Made by a program: the position numbers and the translations under genes. Below the pieces are notes generated by a model. That model had not been told where the DNA came from, did no database searches, and saw only the letters and a list, made by a program, of their open reading frames with translations. A stretch of 64,000 bases of DNA from Planctomycetota bacterium. GTDB taxonomy: Bacteria; Planctomycetota; Planctomycetia; Pirellulales; PALSA-1355. The stretch covers positions 62,001 to 126,000 of the forward strand of contig QQVE01000024.1 of NCBI GenBank assembly GCA_003389325.1, read 5' to 3'. This document shows positions 50,801 through 58,000 of this stretch, piece after piece. Numbering within the stretch: position 1 is the stretch's first letter; each line of letters begins with the position of its first letter.

Positions 50801-52263
50801 GCGTCGAGCACGCGGCCGCGGATCGTGACGCTCTGGTCGTCTGTGGTGGTGACGGCGCTATGCGCTGCGTCTGCATCGCCGTCGGTACGTGAGGCCTCCA
50901 CCGGGTCGCCGGCGCTGTCTTGTTGTTGGCTGTTGTCTGATTGCTGGTTGGCGTCGGCGCCATCGCCGTCATCGTCGGCCGCAAGTGTTTCGGCGACGGA
51001 CTCTCTGGGGCCGATCCCCACGAGCCCGACGATGGTCGTGCCGGCCAACGCGACGGCGAGCATCAGGGCCAGCAGTAGGCTGCCGACGCGCGTCGAAAGC
51101 GATCGCGACGTGTCCAGGATCCGCTGCACGCGCTGGCCCAGCATCGAGTGCAGCGAGACAATCCCCACGCCGGCGCTGGCCACCGGGGCGATGGAGAGTT
51201 CGGCGATTTCGACCAATCGCGAGGCGTATTGCTGGCGATCGCCGCCGTACTGTACGACGTAGTCGTCGCACACTTCCTCGGCCGTGGCCTCCAGCCGGCG
51301 CGAGAGCACCCACAACAGCGGTTGGAAAAAGAACACGGCCAGCGCCAACTGCCGCAACAGATTCCAATGGCAATCGCGCCGCACCAGGTGGGCCAACTCG
51401 TGGATGAGCACGTCGCGCGGCGAAAGGCTCAGTTCCGCATCGGGCAACAACACGACCGGCCGGCGAAGCCCCGCCAAACAGGGACTGGGCAAGTACGGAC
51501 TGCGCAGCACTCCGGGCGCTGCAACGCCCAGGCGTTCGGCCAACTCGCGGCAGATGGCTCGAATTCCCGCTTCAGCCGGCAGGGCGCGGCGCCGCAAAGC
51601 GGTCAACCGCCACCAGGCCATGGCCAGGCGCGCCAGCCACCCCGCACACAGCAGCAGCCAGAGCGCGCCGGCCACGGCCACGGCGATTCCGACGCCGTGC
51701 ACCGTCACAGTCGGAGTCCCCTGCGCTTCGACCGGCGCAGGCTCGACCGGCGGTTGCACGGCCACCGCCGGGGCGAGGGCGGCTTCCTCCGGCAAAGGTT
51801 CCAGGCCCTCGGCACTCGCCGGCAGGGCCGCGAGGGCGTCCTCGGACGCGAAAGGCGGCGCGGCCGCGAACTCGGGCTGCGACAAGGGAGCAACCGGCGG
51901 CGTTTCGGCCAGCGCTGTTTCAGCGGCAGGCGGCTGGAGCGCCGGCCGTGCGTCGTCGAACGGAGGCGTATCGGCCTCAACCCTCGCCGTGGACCCGTAG
52001 CTCCACGTCCGGGGCAGCGCAATCGACCAGCCCGACGCGCCGACCAGCGCCAGCGCCAGGCTGGCGGCGGGGCAAAGGATCACGGCCACGAGCGTCGTTC
52101 GGTACACAGCCGACTGCACGGCCGAGCCGCGGCGCGCCAGCAGCCGGCCGGTCACCAGGCCGACCGAAAGCAGGATCGTCGACTGCACCAGCCAGTTGAC
52201 GGCAAACTCGGAGACAGCGGACGCAGCATCGAGTAGCACCACTTGGAGTTGCACCACGTTCAT
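41842..52263 (-). CDS. Giant M56 (BlaR1-type) metallopeptidase with ~26 carboxypeptidase-regulatory-like repeats
   Basis: This 3473-residue protein has membrane helices near 20-43, 52-77, 187-215, 305-320 and 393-418. The M56 protease core has HELAH at 288-292 and the third ligand region EATAEEVCDD (Glu329/330), so the zinc site looks intact. After an acidic linker, residues ~478-3473 are a tandem array of about 26 carboxypeptidase D regulatory-like beta-sandwiches, each opening with a G-x-V-x-D-x-x-G-x-P-x-x-x-A type motif. They fall into a first block (~479-1457) and three super-repeats of about 684, 683 and 648 residues that repeat the same domain order. The ends of super-repeats 2 and 3 share identical text (KDLGDLVLGDSTSEEETKK). 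It follows the blaI-like gene by 9 bp. Expected role: sense an extracellular ligand, then cleave the repressor. Confidence 0.9.
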   Translation of the reverse strand: MNVVQLQVVLLDAASAVSEFAVNWLVQSTILLSVGLVTGRLLARRGSAVQSAVYRTTLVAVILCPAASLALALVGASGWSIALPRTWSYGSTARVEADTPPFDDARPALQPPAAETALAETPPVAPLSQPEFAAAPPFASEDALAALPASAEGLEPLPEEAALAPAVAVQPPVEPAPVEAQGTPTVTVHGVGIAVAVAGALWLLLCAGWLARLAMAWWRLTALRRRALPAEAGIRAICRELAERLGVAAPGVLRSPYLPSPCLAGLRRPVVLLPDAELSLSPRDVLIHELAHLVRRDCHWNLLRQLALAVFFFQPLLWVLSRRLEATAEEVCDDYVVQYGGDRQQYASRLVEIAELSIAPVASAGVGIVSLHSMLGQRVQRILDTSRSLSTRVGSLLLALMLAVALAGTTIVGLVGIGPRESVAETLAADDDGDGADANQQSDNSQQQDSAGDPVEASRTDGDADAAHSAVTTTDDQSVTIRGRVLDADGNPVPEASVRVVRWFWNPDVAHRPLSETRSDSQGRFEIAYSKSQFEVDVRRPEQWKEVAIAAIKPGHGPDWVWLNRLPLDEPLELRLAGDGVPIAGRVLDLEGRPLAGVHIKPGTIQTPLGDDLSDWIEAVKQGEPPWTAANRLRRSGLPWEGTGLADELTTDADGRFVLRGIGAERTVSLEFTGPTVARTAAIVATRRMAPTTQRRTNTNDGDQIPVLGADFELALPPARVIEGVVRDAETGQPLAGKITVRGRVLGPDGKPVAGATVYAAWILTPFVKYPSTHFDYMIVAQDKSDEAGNYELSMSTDHPDRSRATLGWQVAAFAPGMAPAWQTDMRVRENVKAGQPTNLTLSGAQSIRGRVVDLEGNPISGVAVRIYKLHRPKGADALLPWLKEAKEKAPPANVHDYYEADNNAGPSPYAGAYPAEWGDRFLVNGSPALPAETVTDENGWFQLSGLGTDQLAILGLESPEIAKCYAHVVVRDMAPVFAKPSEPMGLRAGVYFGQEFQFVAEPTQPISGTVTDADSGEPLADVEVRAQRFAGNRFSQQDFLTTRTDKDGHYTLIGAPAGGGHDIEVSPSLEEPYFPTAKELPKAPGIVPLTLDFALHRGQWIVGKVSNEQTGEGIKNAVVEYLPLRDNAFAKDYPNYRPRTSAKIPSERNRSSDDGSFRVLAIPGPGILAAIAPNDDRKLYSPMTRELVPEHLVQDNGYLKTYHPWVVTGYHAVREVELADSVDDTKVDLQLTKGLSSTIKLVDADGRPVQGVQVLGRNAPPSLEGPLDESTIDVIGLRPDETREVVFVHADRRLGATVNVSAGDEMTVELEPCALARGRVVDEEGGPVAELRVTVTVESSDTWARPLVGTTTDKEGRFEAVLPPGVTCRIWHFSRGGSGVFSAECRAQSGRVFELGELPKDTKLTVEQTEKRIAASREDEPSEAATASEKTVPSRTTASPAPEGEPSDAVVADEADGLWEFAGRVVGPEGKPVAGASLAILHWGPDQFTVAATATTAADGTFTLRISGDDSQWDQLMVTAEGFGLAWERAAPFETSGELLKALASHRNYKHYTGLAKDRTLRLVADTPIRGRVVNLEGQGVPGAVVHVSAVHGNRADGLDPWLSAVESGGLGWNEAWRHLPDSLFVPNHAAGGANVLPRAVTDAEGHFRLSGLGSDRLIGLVIAAEGFETRPVWTRTRAGETLQIAFRASDPGGYQETLYSPQFDYAAAPSRPVTGVVRDAETGQPMAGITVAPELIAGRRVHGVRSNDFIQATTDAQGRYRLEGLPIGTSEIAAVPPRNQPYLGTVLEVTSQPTQETTTLDLQVKRGVWIRGRVTDGDTGEPVRGYVQYFAFDDNPNTLAVPGLMRLVLHSTLADADGRYQIVGLPGRGLLTLLETSADDRYPRGAGAEAIDGRGEGTRKRFRTLPHRMSAVNAHYLADVNPDTSAEAIEHNIELHAGSQIAGTVLDDKGNPLSGAQCAGLTNISYWNDLESEHFVVRHIEHGQKRRVYFYHEAKNLAGSVEVSGDSRAPLTVRLQPAGVITGRVFLETGNPAERVQLVQLSGGGDDNAENEPRGILPGRRQFLTDDEGRFELTGLAPGLSYNVSVARGSSILGNAFDAVTVAAGETKDLGDLVLGDSTSEEETKKTTAKSAEKPSNATAGFELAGKVVDATGKPVSAARVYLLQDVPTVSEPILMARTKADGTFAFRVAKNQFSTEESNEPWLTAKLVAMAQGRGLAWALAASFEPSGNLLERLPPHPNLSDRRDEVASDKTLHLAADEVPIEGRIIDLEGRPVAGARVRVIEIRRPAGANLDAWLAAVRDETRAFDEPAKLVSTGFNFRRQLEPFFPDVVTGADGRFRLRGVGGERIALLQIEGAGIETRQISARTRNGATIRVVDPRFPEYRGQTYHGAAFEEVMGPSRPVQGVVRDKDTGQPLSGARVEAYRLAGVGVQPYPNTLFFTHADQEGRYELRGLPVGENELLAQGPRSAPYLVSALAAKIDPGSEATTVDFQLKRGHWIRGRVTDALSGEPLRGTVKYYAFSDNPHLGEAPGFSDAFALWFPTDADGRYEIAGLPGRGIVGVRASNYSDYPIGVGADRIEGRLDNTDSVLFRTAPSFCSAANFHALAVVNPAEGDESRSCDFALVPGRSVSGTVLDPQGEPLAGALFAGGVERQVWQPLAGATFKVANLQPDRARRIQFYHAERRLAGTHVVDGEQRAPLTVKLEPWATITGRIVDAQGDAVGAVRVSSRGADDPRYGILPKRYAYQTDSDGRFTMEGLAPGIPYRLGATKASRFLGTVAQDLTVAAGETKDLGDLVLGDSTSEEETKKTTAKSAEKPAAPSTTVAGRVTLGDGRPAAGAHVAVKATLIKARRGGHLPARGDVLAEGTTDADGNYRLDIGDASSKTHRNASLIARQDGHAIAWRQIDLDAEHTDASLELPPEERIRGKLVDIEGQPAGKVRLGAWSVMRRATNGRASPDGVGFRGTPDGSGNPAAWLPVVTSDNEGHFTVHGVPADYGVFLKVDGSDRFAPQDVALNTGLPEQRGERDATYRPLVKNVASGEEAVLALAPAQLFEGQITYADTGQPASGARLNIWASQQEQFGSMSSVAGQADETGHYRISPEPGVRFGLVVYPPAGVAYLPRRTPRDQAIRWKAGDRVKRVDVELTRGVLVRGRIVEETSGQPVAGASIQYEPESSNNPNETDEILTGWQGIQLSDDEGRFEIAVLPGPGRILVHGPESRYVLRETSEREVSRGKPGGRRRYAHAIERIEPAAGDEPLELSIAIREGATLTGTVVDTSGSPVDEVLVISRLHIAPTSYSWSGHTTPTLGGNFELTGLDPAAEYPIYFLDAKRKLGATRVVRADMQDPTVVLEPCGEVSARFVDSAGQPVEGFEPGPYMIVTPGVHEFSDETGQGALAADADFVANIDRVNYQQPIQTDADGRVTYPALIPGATYRLSTYKDGKPVMFKEFTVSSGEKLDLGEFTFDLDP
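43801..43899 (-). repeat. 99-bp exact direct repeat, copy 1 (within the giant M56 gene)
   Basis: Identical to 45853-45951, 2052 bp away, and extending to about 107 bp with one mismatch. It encodes the linker GETKDLGDLVLGDSTSEEE and following residues at the end of a super-repeat. The spacing equals one super-repeat (684 codons). Confidence 0.9.
45853..45951 (-). repeat. 99-bp exact direct repeat, copy 2 (within the giant M56 gene)
   Basis: The partner of 43801-43899. Identity at the DNA level including third codon positions, in a protein where the surrounding repeats have diverged, indicates a recent duplication or gene conversion. Confidence 0.9.
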
Positions 52264-52272
52264 GGCCGTCCC

Positions 52273-52647
52273 CTATTTTTTGGCTTGGCGATCGATCAGC
52301 TTGCGGATCTCAGCGACTTCCTCTCGTGATACTTTCTCGTGCTTGAGCAAATGAGCGACCAGCGATCCGGCGTTGCCGCCAAACACGCGGTCGAGCAGAT
52401 CGCGTGTCACGCTGGTGCGAAACTTGTCCTCGGCGATCAGCGGCACGAACACGAACGTGCGGCCTTCGGCCCGATGTGAGATCGCCCCCTTTTGTTCCAA
52501 GCCCCGCAGCAACGTCTGCACCGTGCTGTGCGCAATCGGCTCCGAGGCGTTGATCGTGTCGGTAATCTCTCGGGCGGTGGCCCGGCCCTTGTCCCACAGG
52601 ACCTGCATGATCAGCAGTTGAACTCTTCCTAACTGGGTAGGCGGCAT
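52273..52647 (-). CDS. blaI: BlaI/MecI-family transcriptional repressor
   Basis: This 124-residue protein has a winged helix at ~1-75 (LGRVQLLIMQVLWDKGRATAREI; HSTVQTLLRGLEQKGAI) followed by the dimerisation helices (VTRDLLDRVFGGNAGSLVAHLLKHEKVSREEVAEI), a standard BlaI/MecI layout and length. GGAG lies 8 nt before the ATG at 52647. Such repressors are cleaved when the partner M56 protease is activated; that partner is the next gene. Its own promoter carries an overlapping palindrome, so the operon is likely self-repressed. Confidence 0.93.
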   Translation of the reverse strand: MPPTQLGRVQLLIMQVLWDKGRATAREITDTINASEPIAHSTVQTLLRGLEQKGAISHRAEGRTFVFVPLIAEDKFRTSVTRDLLDRVFGGNAGSLVAHLLKHEKVSREEVAEIRKLIDRQAKK

Positions 52648-52673
52648 GCCTGAGTCTCCACAGTGCCGAATCG

Positions 52674-52687
52674 TTTAGTGCGCTAAA
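52674..52687. promoter_or_regulatory. Palindromic operator candidate for the BlaI-like repressor
   Basis: TTTAG-N4-CTAAA, a 14-bp inverted repeat 27 bp before the blaI-like start, overlapping the proposed -10 by two bases. The position is what a self-repressing BlaI-type regulator would need. The sequence differs from the TACA/TGTA operator of staphylococcal BlaI. Confidence 0.6.
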
Positions 52688-52714
52688 TCTATCAGGGTAG
52701 ACGATGGCTGTCAA
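52686..52714 (-). promoter_or_regulatory. Sigma70-type promoter of the blaI-M56-DUF1800-DUF1501 operon
   Basis: On the minus strand, TTGACA (52714-52709), a 17-bp spacer, then TAGATT (52691-52686): a near-consensus promoter at the expected distance from the ATG at 52647. Confidence 0.7.
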
Positions 52715-52974
52715 CCAATTTCCAGCGGCCCTTGAGAAACGAGGGCACTCGGCAACACCACGCCGCCGGCCGCTGCGAGCCTTCGCCGGCCAGCTTGCCG
52801 CCGCTCTCCCGCGGGCATGGCAGCCGCCGTTTCCGGAACGCTCGCGAGGGCCGTCGGCCGACGCGAACCCGCAAGACCATCGCACCGAATTGGCACCGGC
52901 ACACCTGACCCACGCGACAGCGCCGCCCCTGATTTGCGCCCCCGCTTGATCGCGGCGAGCGAGCGTACAGACAA

Positions 52975-53017
52975 AGCCCGCAAACCCCTAGCTTCCTCGG
53001 GAAATGCGGGCCTTTTT
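52975..53017 (+). terminator. Two-tier hairpin with T-run, copy 1
   Basis: GCCCGCA (52976-52982) pairs with TGCGGGC (53005-53011). Inside, an AA/AAA internal loop encloses CCC...GGG with a variable 10-12 nt loop, and TTTTT (53013-53017) follows. The same stem and internal loop, with a different apical loop, occur at 61984-62026. The right arm begins one base into the ATG at 53004 of the DUF4274 gene. Confidence 0.65.
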
Positions 53018-53342
53018 ACTAGGTCAGTTCAACTGGGACTGCGGGTGCTCCGAGCTTGAAGAGGTTGTCAAGCATCCTCTTTGCGATCGTGGGACTGCTT
53101 TGATGATCTACTGGCTGGCCGCGCCCGTCTACTGCGCAGACTACTCAGATATTGACGACGTACCTGAAGTGAATCGAGATGGGCACCGGTTCGTCAGCCA
53201 TGTCTTGAAAATGCTTATGGAACATCGCTTTCAGCACAACAGAATCTCGTTCGATCCGTCATCCGTTTGGAGCATCGGCGAACGCCGCAGAATCGAGGAA
53301 GGATGCGGGATTCCACCCGAACTGATAGTGCCCAACTGTTGA
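53004..53342 (+). CDS. DUF4274 protein, possibly short at the N terminus
   Basis: This 112-residue protein reads FNWDCGCSELEEVVKHPLCDRGTALMIYWLAAPVYCADY, a clear match to DUF4274 domains (the NWD, HP-x-C-D-R-G-T-A-L motif). The C-terminal part is charged (GHRFVSHVLKMLMEHRFQHNRI). The only ATG in front of the domain (53004) lies inside a terminator-like hairpin, and just six residues separate it from the conserved domain. The start may have been lost or fused to the repeat element. DUF4274 proteins occur near toxin-immunity loci in some genomes; no toxin is visible here. Confidence 0.65.
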   Translation: MRAFLLGQFNWDCGCSELEEVVKHPLCDRGTALMIYWLAAPVYCADYSDIDDVPEVNRDGHRFVSHVLKMLMEHRFQHNRISFDPSSVWSIGERRRIEEGCGIPPELIVPNC

Positions 53343-53435
53343 GCTGCACGACGCCTGCCACCGCCCTAAACGGTTGAGCCGGTCGGCGCGATCGTACCGC
53401 GCGTTCTCCGACACGGTAATGGCGGTAACCCGATT

Positions 53436-53660
53436 GTGCGTGACCTGCTGCACGAATTGGAGGAGTTCGACACTTCGCTTAAGCGCAACGAACACAAGTT
53501 CAAGTCCACGGTGCGACGCTTCGAGATCGACCGCCGCAAGGATCTCACGGCCAAACTCGGCCCCGAAAAGCGCCGCCGCATCCAGCAAAGAGCGAACGCA
53601 CGATCGGCCGCGAACAACGCGGCATTTCGCGAGCTACGACGACGGGCAACGGGTAGGTAG
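53436..53660 (+). CDS. Possible small basic helical protein
   Basis: The frame gives 74 residues from a GTG start: RDLLHELEEFDTSLKRNEHKF and KDLTAKLGPEKRRRIQQRANA, entirely helical and highly charged. No family recognised and no strong ribosome site. It could be a remnant. Confidence 0.35.
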   Translation: MRDLLHELEEFDTSLKRNEHKFKSTVRRFEIDRRKDLTAKLGPEKRRRIQQRANARSAANNAAFRELRRRATGR

Positions 53661-53866
53661 ATACCCCCAAGAGGACCATATGCCCTCACCGCATCAGCTC
53701 CGCACCTTTCTCATTCTCATCGCCGCGCAGGCGCGTATCACGTTTGGTCGCGACTTCCTCTCTCGCTGCGGGTTCGGCGGCGGTTCTGGGCATTTAACTA
53801 CGGGCGACTCGTTTCGTAGTCCAAGCAACGTGTCCTGTTCCAATCCCGCCCTGGTACGAATGCGTT

Positions 53867-54088
53867 GTGCCGAATGCCAATTCACCCGCCGTGTCCGACG
53901 CCACAAGCGAACTTCCATCTAGCGAAAGGGCCAAGCTCGTTTCTCGAGTGACGAGCCTATTGTGCCTACTTGAAAGCATCGAGGACGGCTCGACTCTGTG
54001 GGAGCCGGAGAGACTCGACGATCTCAAGCGTGAGCTGCGCGGCCTGGGGATCGAGCTCTGGCGAGACTGCAGGTCGGATCGCGACTAG
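53867..54088 (+). CDS. Possible small hypothetical protein
   Basis: The frame gives 73 residues from a GTG start (MPNANSPAVSDATSELPSSERAKL; LESIEDGSTLWEPERLDDLKREL). The composition is protein-like and helical, but no homologous family is recognised and no clear ribosome site is present. Confidence 0.35.
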   Translation: MPNANSPAVSDATSELPSSERAKLVSRVTSLLCLLESIEDGSTLWEPERLDDLKRELRGLGIELWRDCRSDRD

Positions 54089-54137
54089 GTGCGAGCATTG
54101 ATGTGCGCTTGCCAAAGTCGCCCGCCCTCTCGTGTCG

Positions 54138-54506
54138 CTAGCTCGCTCTCTCTTTCTTTGCCTCGTCCCGCGCATCATCCTCGCTGGACGGCTCGCTGAC
54201 CTCCAGGTCGGTGGAGACGGCATTGTTCCCGGCGAAGAAGGTACATGTGTGCGGGTCGGCCGTACCAGTAAGATCGAGCGTCACGGTGATCTCCACATAC
54301 TCGTCTTTTGGCAGCCAGATGGTGGTGCCGGTCGGGTCTACCGAGACGGATGTGCCTGGTCCGGGGTCGGCGGAAAACTCAAGGGAAACGTAATCTTCAA
54401 AGCCATCGTGCGATGTCACGGTGACAATGATCTCCTCGATTCCTTTCTTTGGTTTCTCGTCGGACCGTAATCCTTGTGCCGCCGAAATAGTGTAGTAGCC
54501 AGGCAT
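54138..54506 (-). CDS. Small beta-rich hypothetical protein
   Basis: This 122-residue protein starts at the ATG at 54506, preceded by GGAG. EEIIVTVTSHDGFEDYVSLEFSADPGPGTSVS and EYVEITVTLDLTGTADPHTCTFFAGN read as an Ig-like or other beta sandwich, and the C terminus is acidic (EPSSEDDARDEAKKERAS). No signal peptide. It follows 54557-55060 on the same strand. Function unknown. Confidence 0.6.
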   Translation of the reverse strand: MPGYYTISAAQGLRSDEKPKKGIEEIIVTVTSHDGFEDYVSLEFSADPGPGTSVSVDPTGTTIWLPKDEYVEITVTLDLTGTADPHTCTFFAGNNAVSTDLEVSEPSSEDDARDEAKKERAS

Positions 54507-54556
54507 TGACTCAATTCTCCAAGAGAAGTTCGCGGTTAGTGCACAGCTCTTCCGAC

Positions 54557-55060
54557 CTACTTCCGGCGGAAATAGCACACCCAGGAATCCGCCATGTCGA
54601 ATTCTCTTACGACCCTGCCTGTTTCCCGCAGTTTCCTGCAAATCTCTTGATGCAGACGCGCGATGGGGGGATAGTCCATTTTCTTGGGAATGATGCACCG
54701 AACCATTCTGGGCGGGTTCTTGCTGGTAGCCGCATACTCCTGAACTAGGTCGTAGAGCAGTATATCGCCCTGGCGAATGACGCTTTCTGCCATCTCGCCT
54801 TCCCCACCGGACGGGCTTGGAAACCAGCCGAGCATCTGTAGGTCTGGGCAATGTTGCGGGTCGCGCCATTTGCCGAGCATCACGGCCACCACCTTCTCAT
54901 CATTCTTGCACGCGTAGGCGGCACGTTTGCCTTTGTCCAGCCATTTTTCGAGATGCTCTTTGACGTCGAGGCCGCAGTAGCTGTGATCCATCTGCCGCAT
55001 GATGTCCACAAACGCCGTGCATTCGGAATTGTCTGTGTGCCTGAAGCGAGTCCAGTTCAT
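54557..55060 (-). CDS. Hypothetical protein, distant acetyltransferase-like pattern
   Basis: This 167-residue protein starts at the ATG at 55060 with AGGAG nearby. EKVVAVMLGKWRD and ARLHQEICRKLRETGRVVREFDM are faintly reminiscent of GNAT strand-helix order, but without a clear acetyl-CoA loop (R/Q-x-x-G-x-G/A). It lies just after the WD40 kinase gene on the same strand. Confidence 0.6.
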   Translation of the reverse strand: MNWTRFRHTDNSECTAFVDIMRQMDHSYCGLDVKEHLEKWLDKGKRAAYACKNDEKVVAVMLGKWRDPQHCPDLQMLGWFPSPSGGEGEMAESVIRQGDILLYDLVQEYAATSKNPPRMVRCIIPKKMDYPPIARLHQEICRKLRETGRVVREFDMADSWVCYFRRK

Positions 55061-55078
55061 TATCGTCTCCTCGGGTGG

Positions 55079-58000
55079 TCAATCGTCGGTCGCGTTGACG
55101 GCTGAGGACAGGTCGCCGAATCGTGTTGCATCGCGGGTCTGCCAGCGCGATTTGAGTTCGGCAGGCGTCAGTGGAACGAGTCCCTGCACCATGTTCACGC
55201 GATGGCCGGTTAGCAGTTCGCTAAGGTGTTCGAGCTCGCCGATTGGATTCAAGACAACACCGTGTTTCCAAAAGGCGACGTCCCCGTTCTGTGAAGCTGT
55301 CACGATGCAGCCTCCTCGCTTCGCAAAGAACACGCGAAAGAGCGGAGTGCCCATCGACTCGGCACGAACGAGTTCGCCGCTAGTGGCATCCCAGACGCGG
55401 AGCCATCCATCCAAACCCACGGTGGCACAAACCAGCCCGGCGGGATCGAAGTCGCCATGTACTACGCGACCCGCATGAGAGCCTGTGAGCGGCATCAATT
55501 TGCCCGAGTCGGCGTCGAAGACCTCGGCTCTTCCATTGAAGTGGCCCACCAGCAGTCGCTTTCCCGTGCGGCTGAATGCTACGAATGAGATGCCCGCCAG
55601 TCGGCTTTCGAAATTTTGACCCGACTTGAGTTCATGGACGATGAGCTGACCATCAGCACTTGCGGCAGCGAAGCGCGTACTTGACGAATCCAGGCACAAG
55701 TCGGTCGCGATGCCGGAGAACTCGTGGGAAAAAACGACTTGCGGATTCCGGCCATCCACCCGCCACAGCCGCACCGTCGGGCCGCAGGCGTCGGCGAAGT
55801 ACCGTCCATCCCGCGAAAAGAGCGTCCGACGCTTCCTCGGCCCCGGCGTCGGCAGGGACCAACGGATTCGCCCGGTTTTCGCATCCCGCAGCTCGATCGT
55901 CTTTTCCTCCCCGGCCGTTGCCAATAAGCGGCCACCGACGGCCAGAGATTGGAGCTTGCTGCCGTGCTCGAAGTCGCGAACGAGTCGCGGGGGCGACACG
56001 TTCCACAGTTGCACCGTGCCCTGTAGGCTGCCAGTCCAAACCATGGCCGGGGTTTCGCCGAACACCGCCGCGTTTATCTGCTGTGAAACGGGGAGGTCGT
56101 GGACGTCTTCTGTGCGGAGATCGATGACGCGTGCTGTGTTTCCCTGGCCTGCGAGAACGAGGTGTCGGCCATTCCCCGAGAGGGCACAGTCTTGCAACTG
56201 CGTCTTTCCATGTGGAATGTTCGCGGCGAGCGTGTCTGGAAGGCGCCAGATTCTCACCGCGTGGTCCTTCGAGGCCGTCACCAGGTGCTGCCCGTCAAGC
56301 GAGAATCTCCCTTCTGAAACATTGCCCGCATGGACCATCGGCGCCCCAAGAGGCTCTCCGCTGCCAACCTCCCAAGCGCGGACCGTCACATCAGCATCGA
56401 TCGCCAGCAGTCGTTTTGAGTCCGGGCTGAACGCCAACTTGCTGCTGGATCCAGCGTTGCCGAAAGCCTGCAGCAGCTTCCCCGAGGGCACTCGCCATAG
56501 CCGGATCATTCCATCCGCCGAGGTTGTGGCTACATGGCGCCGATCGGGACTGAAGGCGCCCCGCTCGATCCTTCCTAGATGCTGCAGTGACCGAGACTGG
56601 ACAGGCTCGCCTTCGGTTGATGCCCACCTTCGAAGGGTCCCGGCTGCGTCGAGCGTCTCGACGTTCGAGCCGTCCTGCGAGACCTGCACTGCGATGACCG
56701 CCGCGTGATGAGGCAGACGGAACCGGCATTCGCCGGAGTGCACGTCCCATAGACTCACGATGTTGCCGGCTGCGGTGAAGACCCACGACCCATCCGGGCC
56801 AAAACCAAAGGACTCCACCGAGACGTCATGCGCCAGCTCGGAGAGCTGTTCGCCGTCGAAAAGCTGCCAAATCCGTATACTCCGGTTACTGTCGAGGCAC
56901 GCCAGCAGTTCGCCATCGTGGCTGAAGGCAAAGCCAAGCACGACCTGCTGGTGTGGCAGCGAGGCCTCCAATCCACCAGAGGAAAGCCTCCAAAGCCGAA
57001 CTGACTTGTCCGTGCCGGCGGTGACGACAAACCGGCCATCCGGTCCGAACCCGGCGTTTACTATCCGCGCACCGTGATCGATGGATGATACGACGTCATT
57101 GTCATGCAAGTTTACGACACGAACGATTCCGTCATGACCTCCGGACAACACATAGCGGCCATCGTGCGAAACGTCGATGCTGGCGACTTCGTCTGTGTGG
57201 AACCACATCTGTTCCAGACTGGGAGTTCGCTCGAGAAGGACCGCCAGACGGACTCGGTCGGTCATCTCGCGAGTCGGATTCCCACTGTCGAAACGAAGCG
57301 CTTGGGTCATCCACGGGATCGATCCTCCCGTGGCCTCCGAGGTTGCCGCACGGGACTGGCATAGCTGCGACAACTTGATTTGACTGAATGCAGCCGCATC
57401 CGCCGCAATTCGAGCTTTTGACCGGGCATTGAGATACAGGCCCGTCGATACGATCGTCCCAACGATCAGGCTGACCAGCGTTATCGACCCCAGTGCGGCC
57501 ACCAGGCGATTCCGACGTGCCCAACGGGCCGTCTTGCCGATCCGGCCGATCGGTCGCGCGGTAACCGGCTGATGCTCTAGGTAGCGCTGCAAGTCGTCAG
57601 CAAGTTCGAGAGCGGTGGCGTAGCGGCGTTCGCTGTCTTTCTCGAGGCACTTTGAGCAAATCGCATTCAGGTCGCGATCAATTGATGGATTAAGCTCTGT
57701 TGGCTCAAGCGGATCGACCGTGAGTACTTGGTGCAGGGTCTCCGCAACGGTCGCGACAACGAACGGGGCGCGTCCCGTGATGAGGTGGTAAAGTGTGGCT
57801 CCTAAGCCGTATACGTCTGTGGCCTCGCTCACGTTTCTTGAATCGAGCACCTGCTCAGGCGACATGTAGGGGGGCGAGCCAATGCAATCTCCCGAGAGTG
57901 AGTCGGCTTGAAGAGGATCGATTACCTTCGCTAGGCCGAAATCGGCAACCAGCGGTCGGTCGGTCTGACTGTCGATCAGTATGTTGCTCGGCTTGAGATC

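Larger units (their letters stand above)
53343..54137. other. Region of small, doubtful reading frames
   Basis: About 800 bp between the DUF4274 gene and the gene ending at 54138. Apart from the two small frames listed separately (53436-53660 and 53867-54088) there is no recognisable product, RNA or repeat. Codon use is uneven, as in decayed sequence. Confidence 0.4.
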
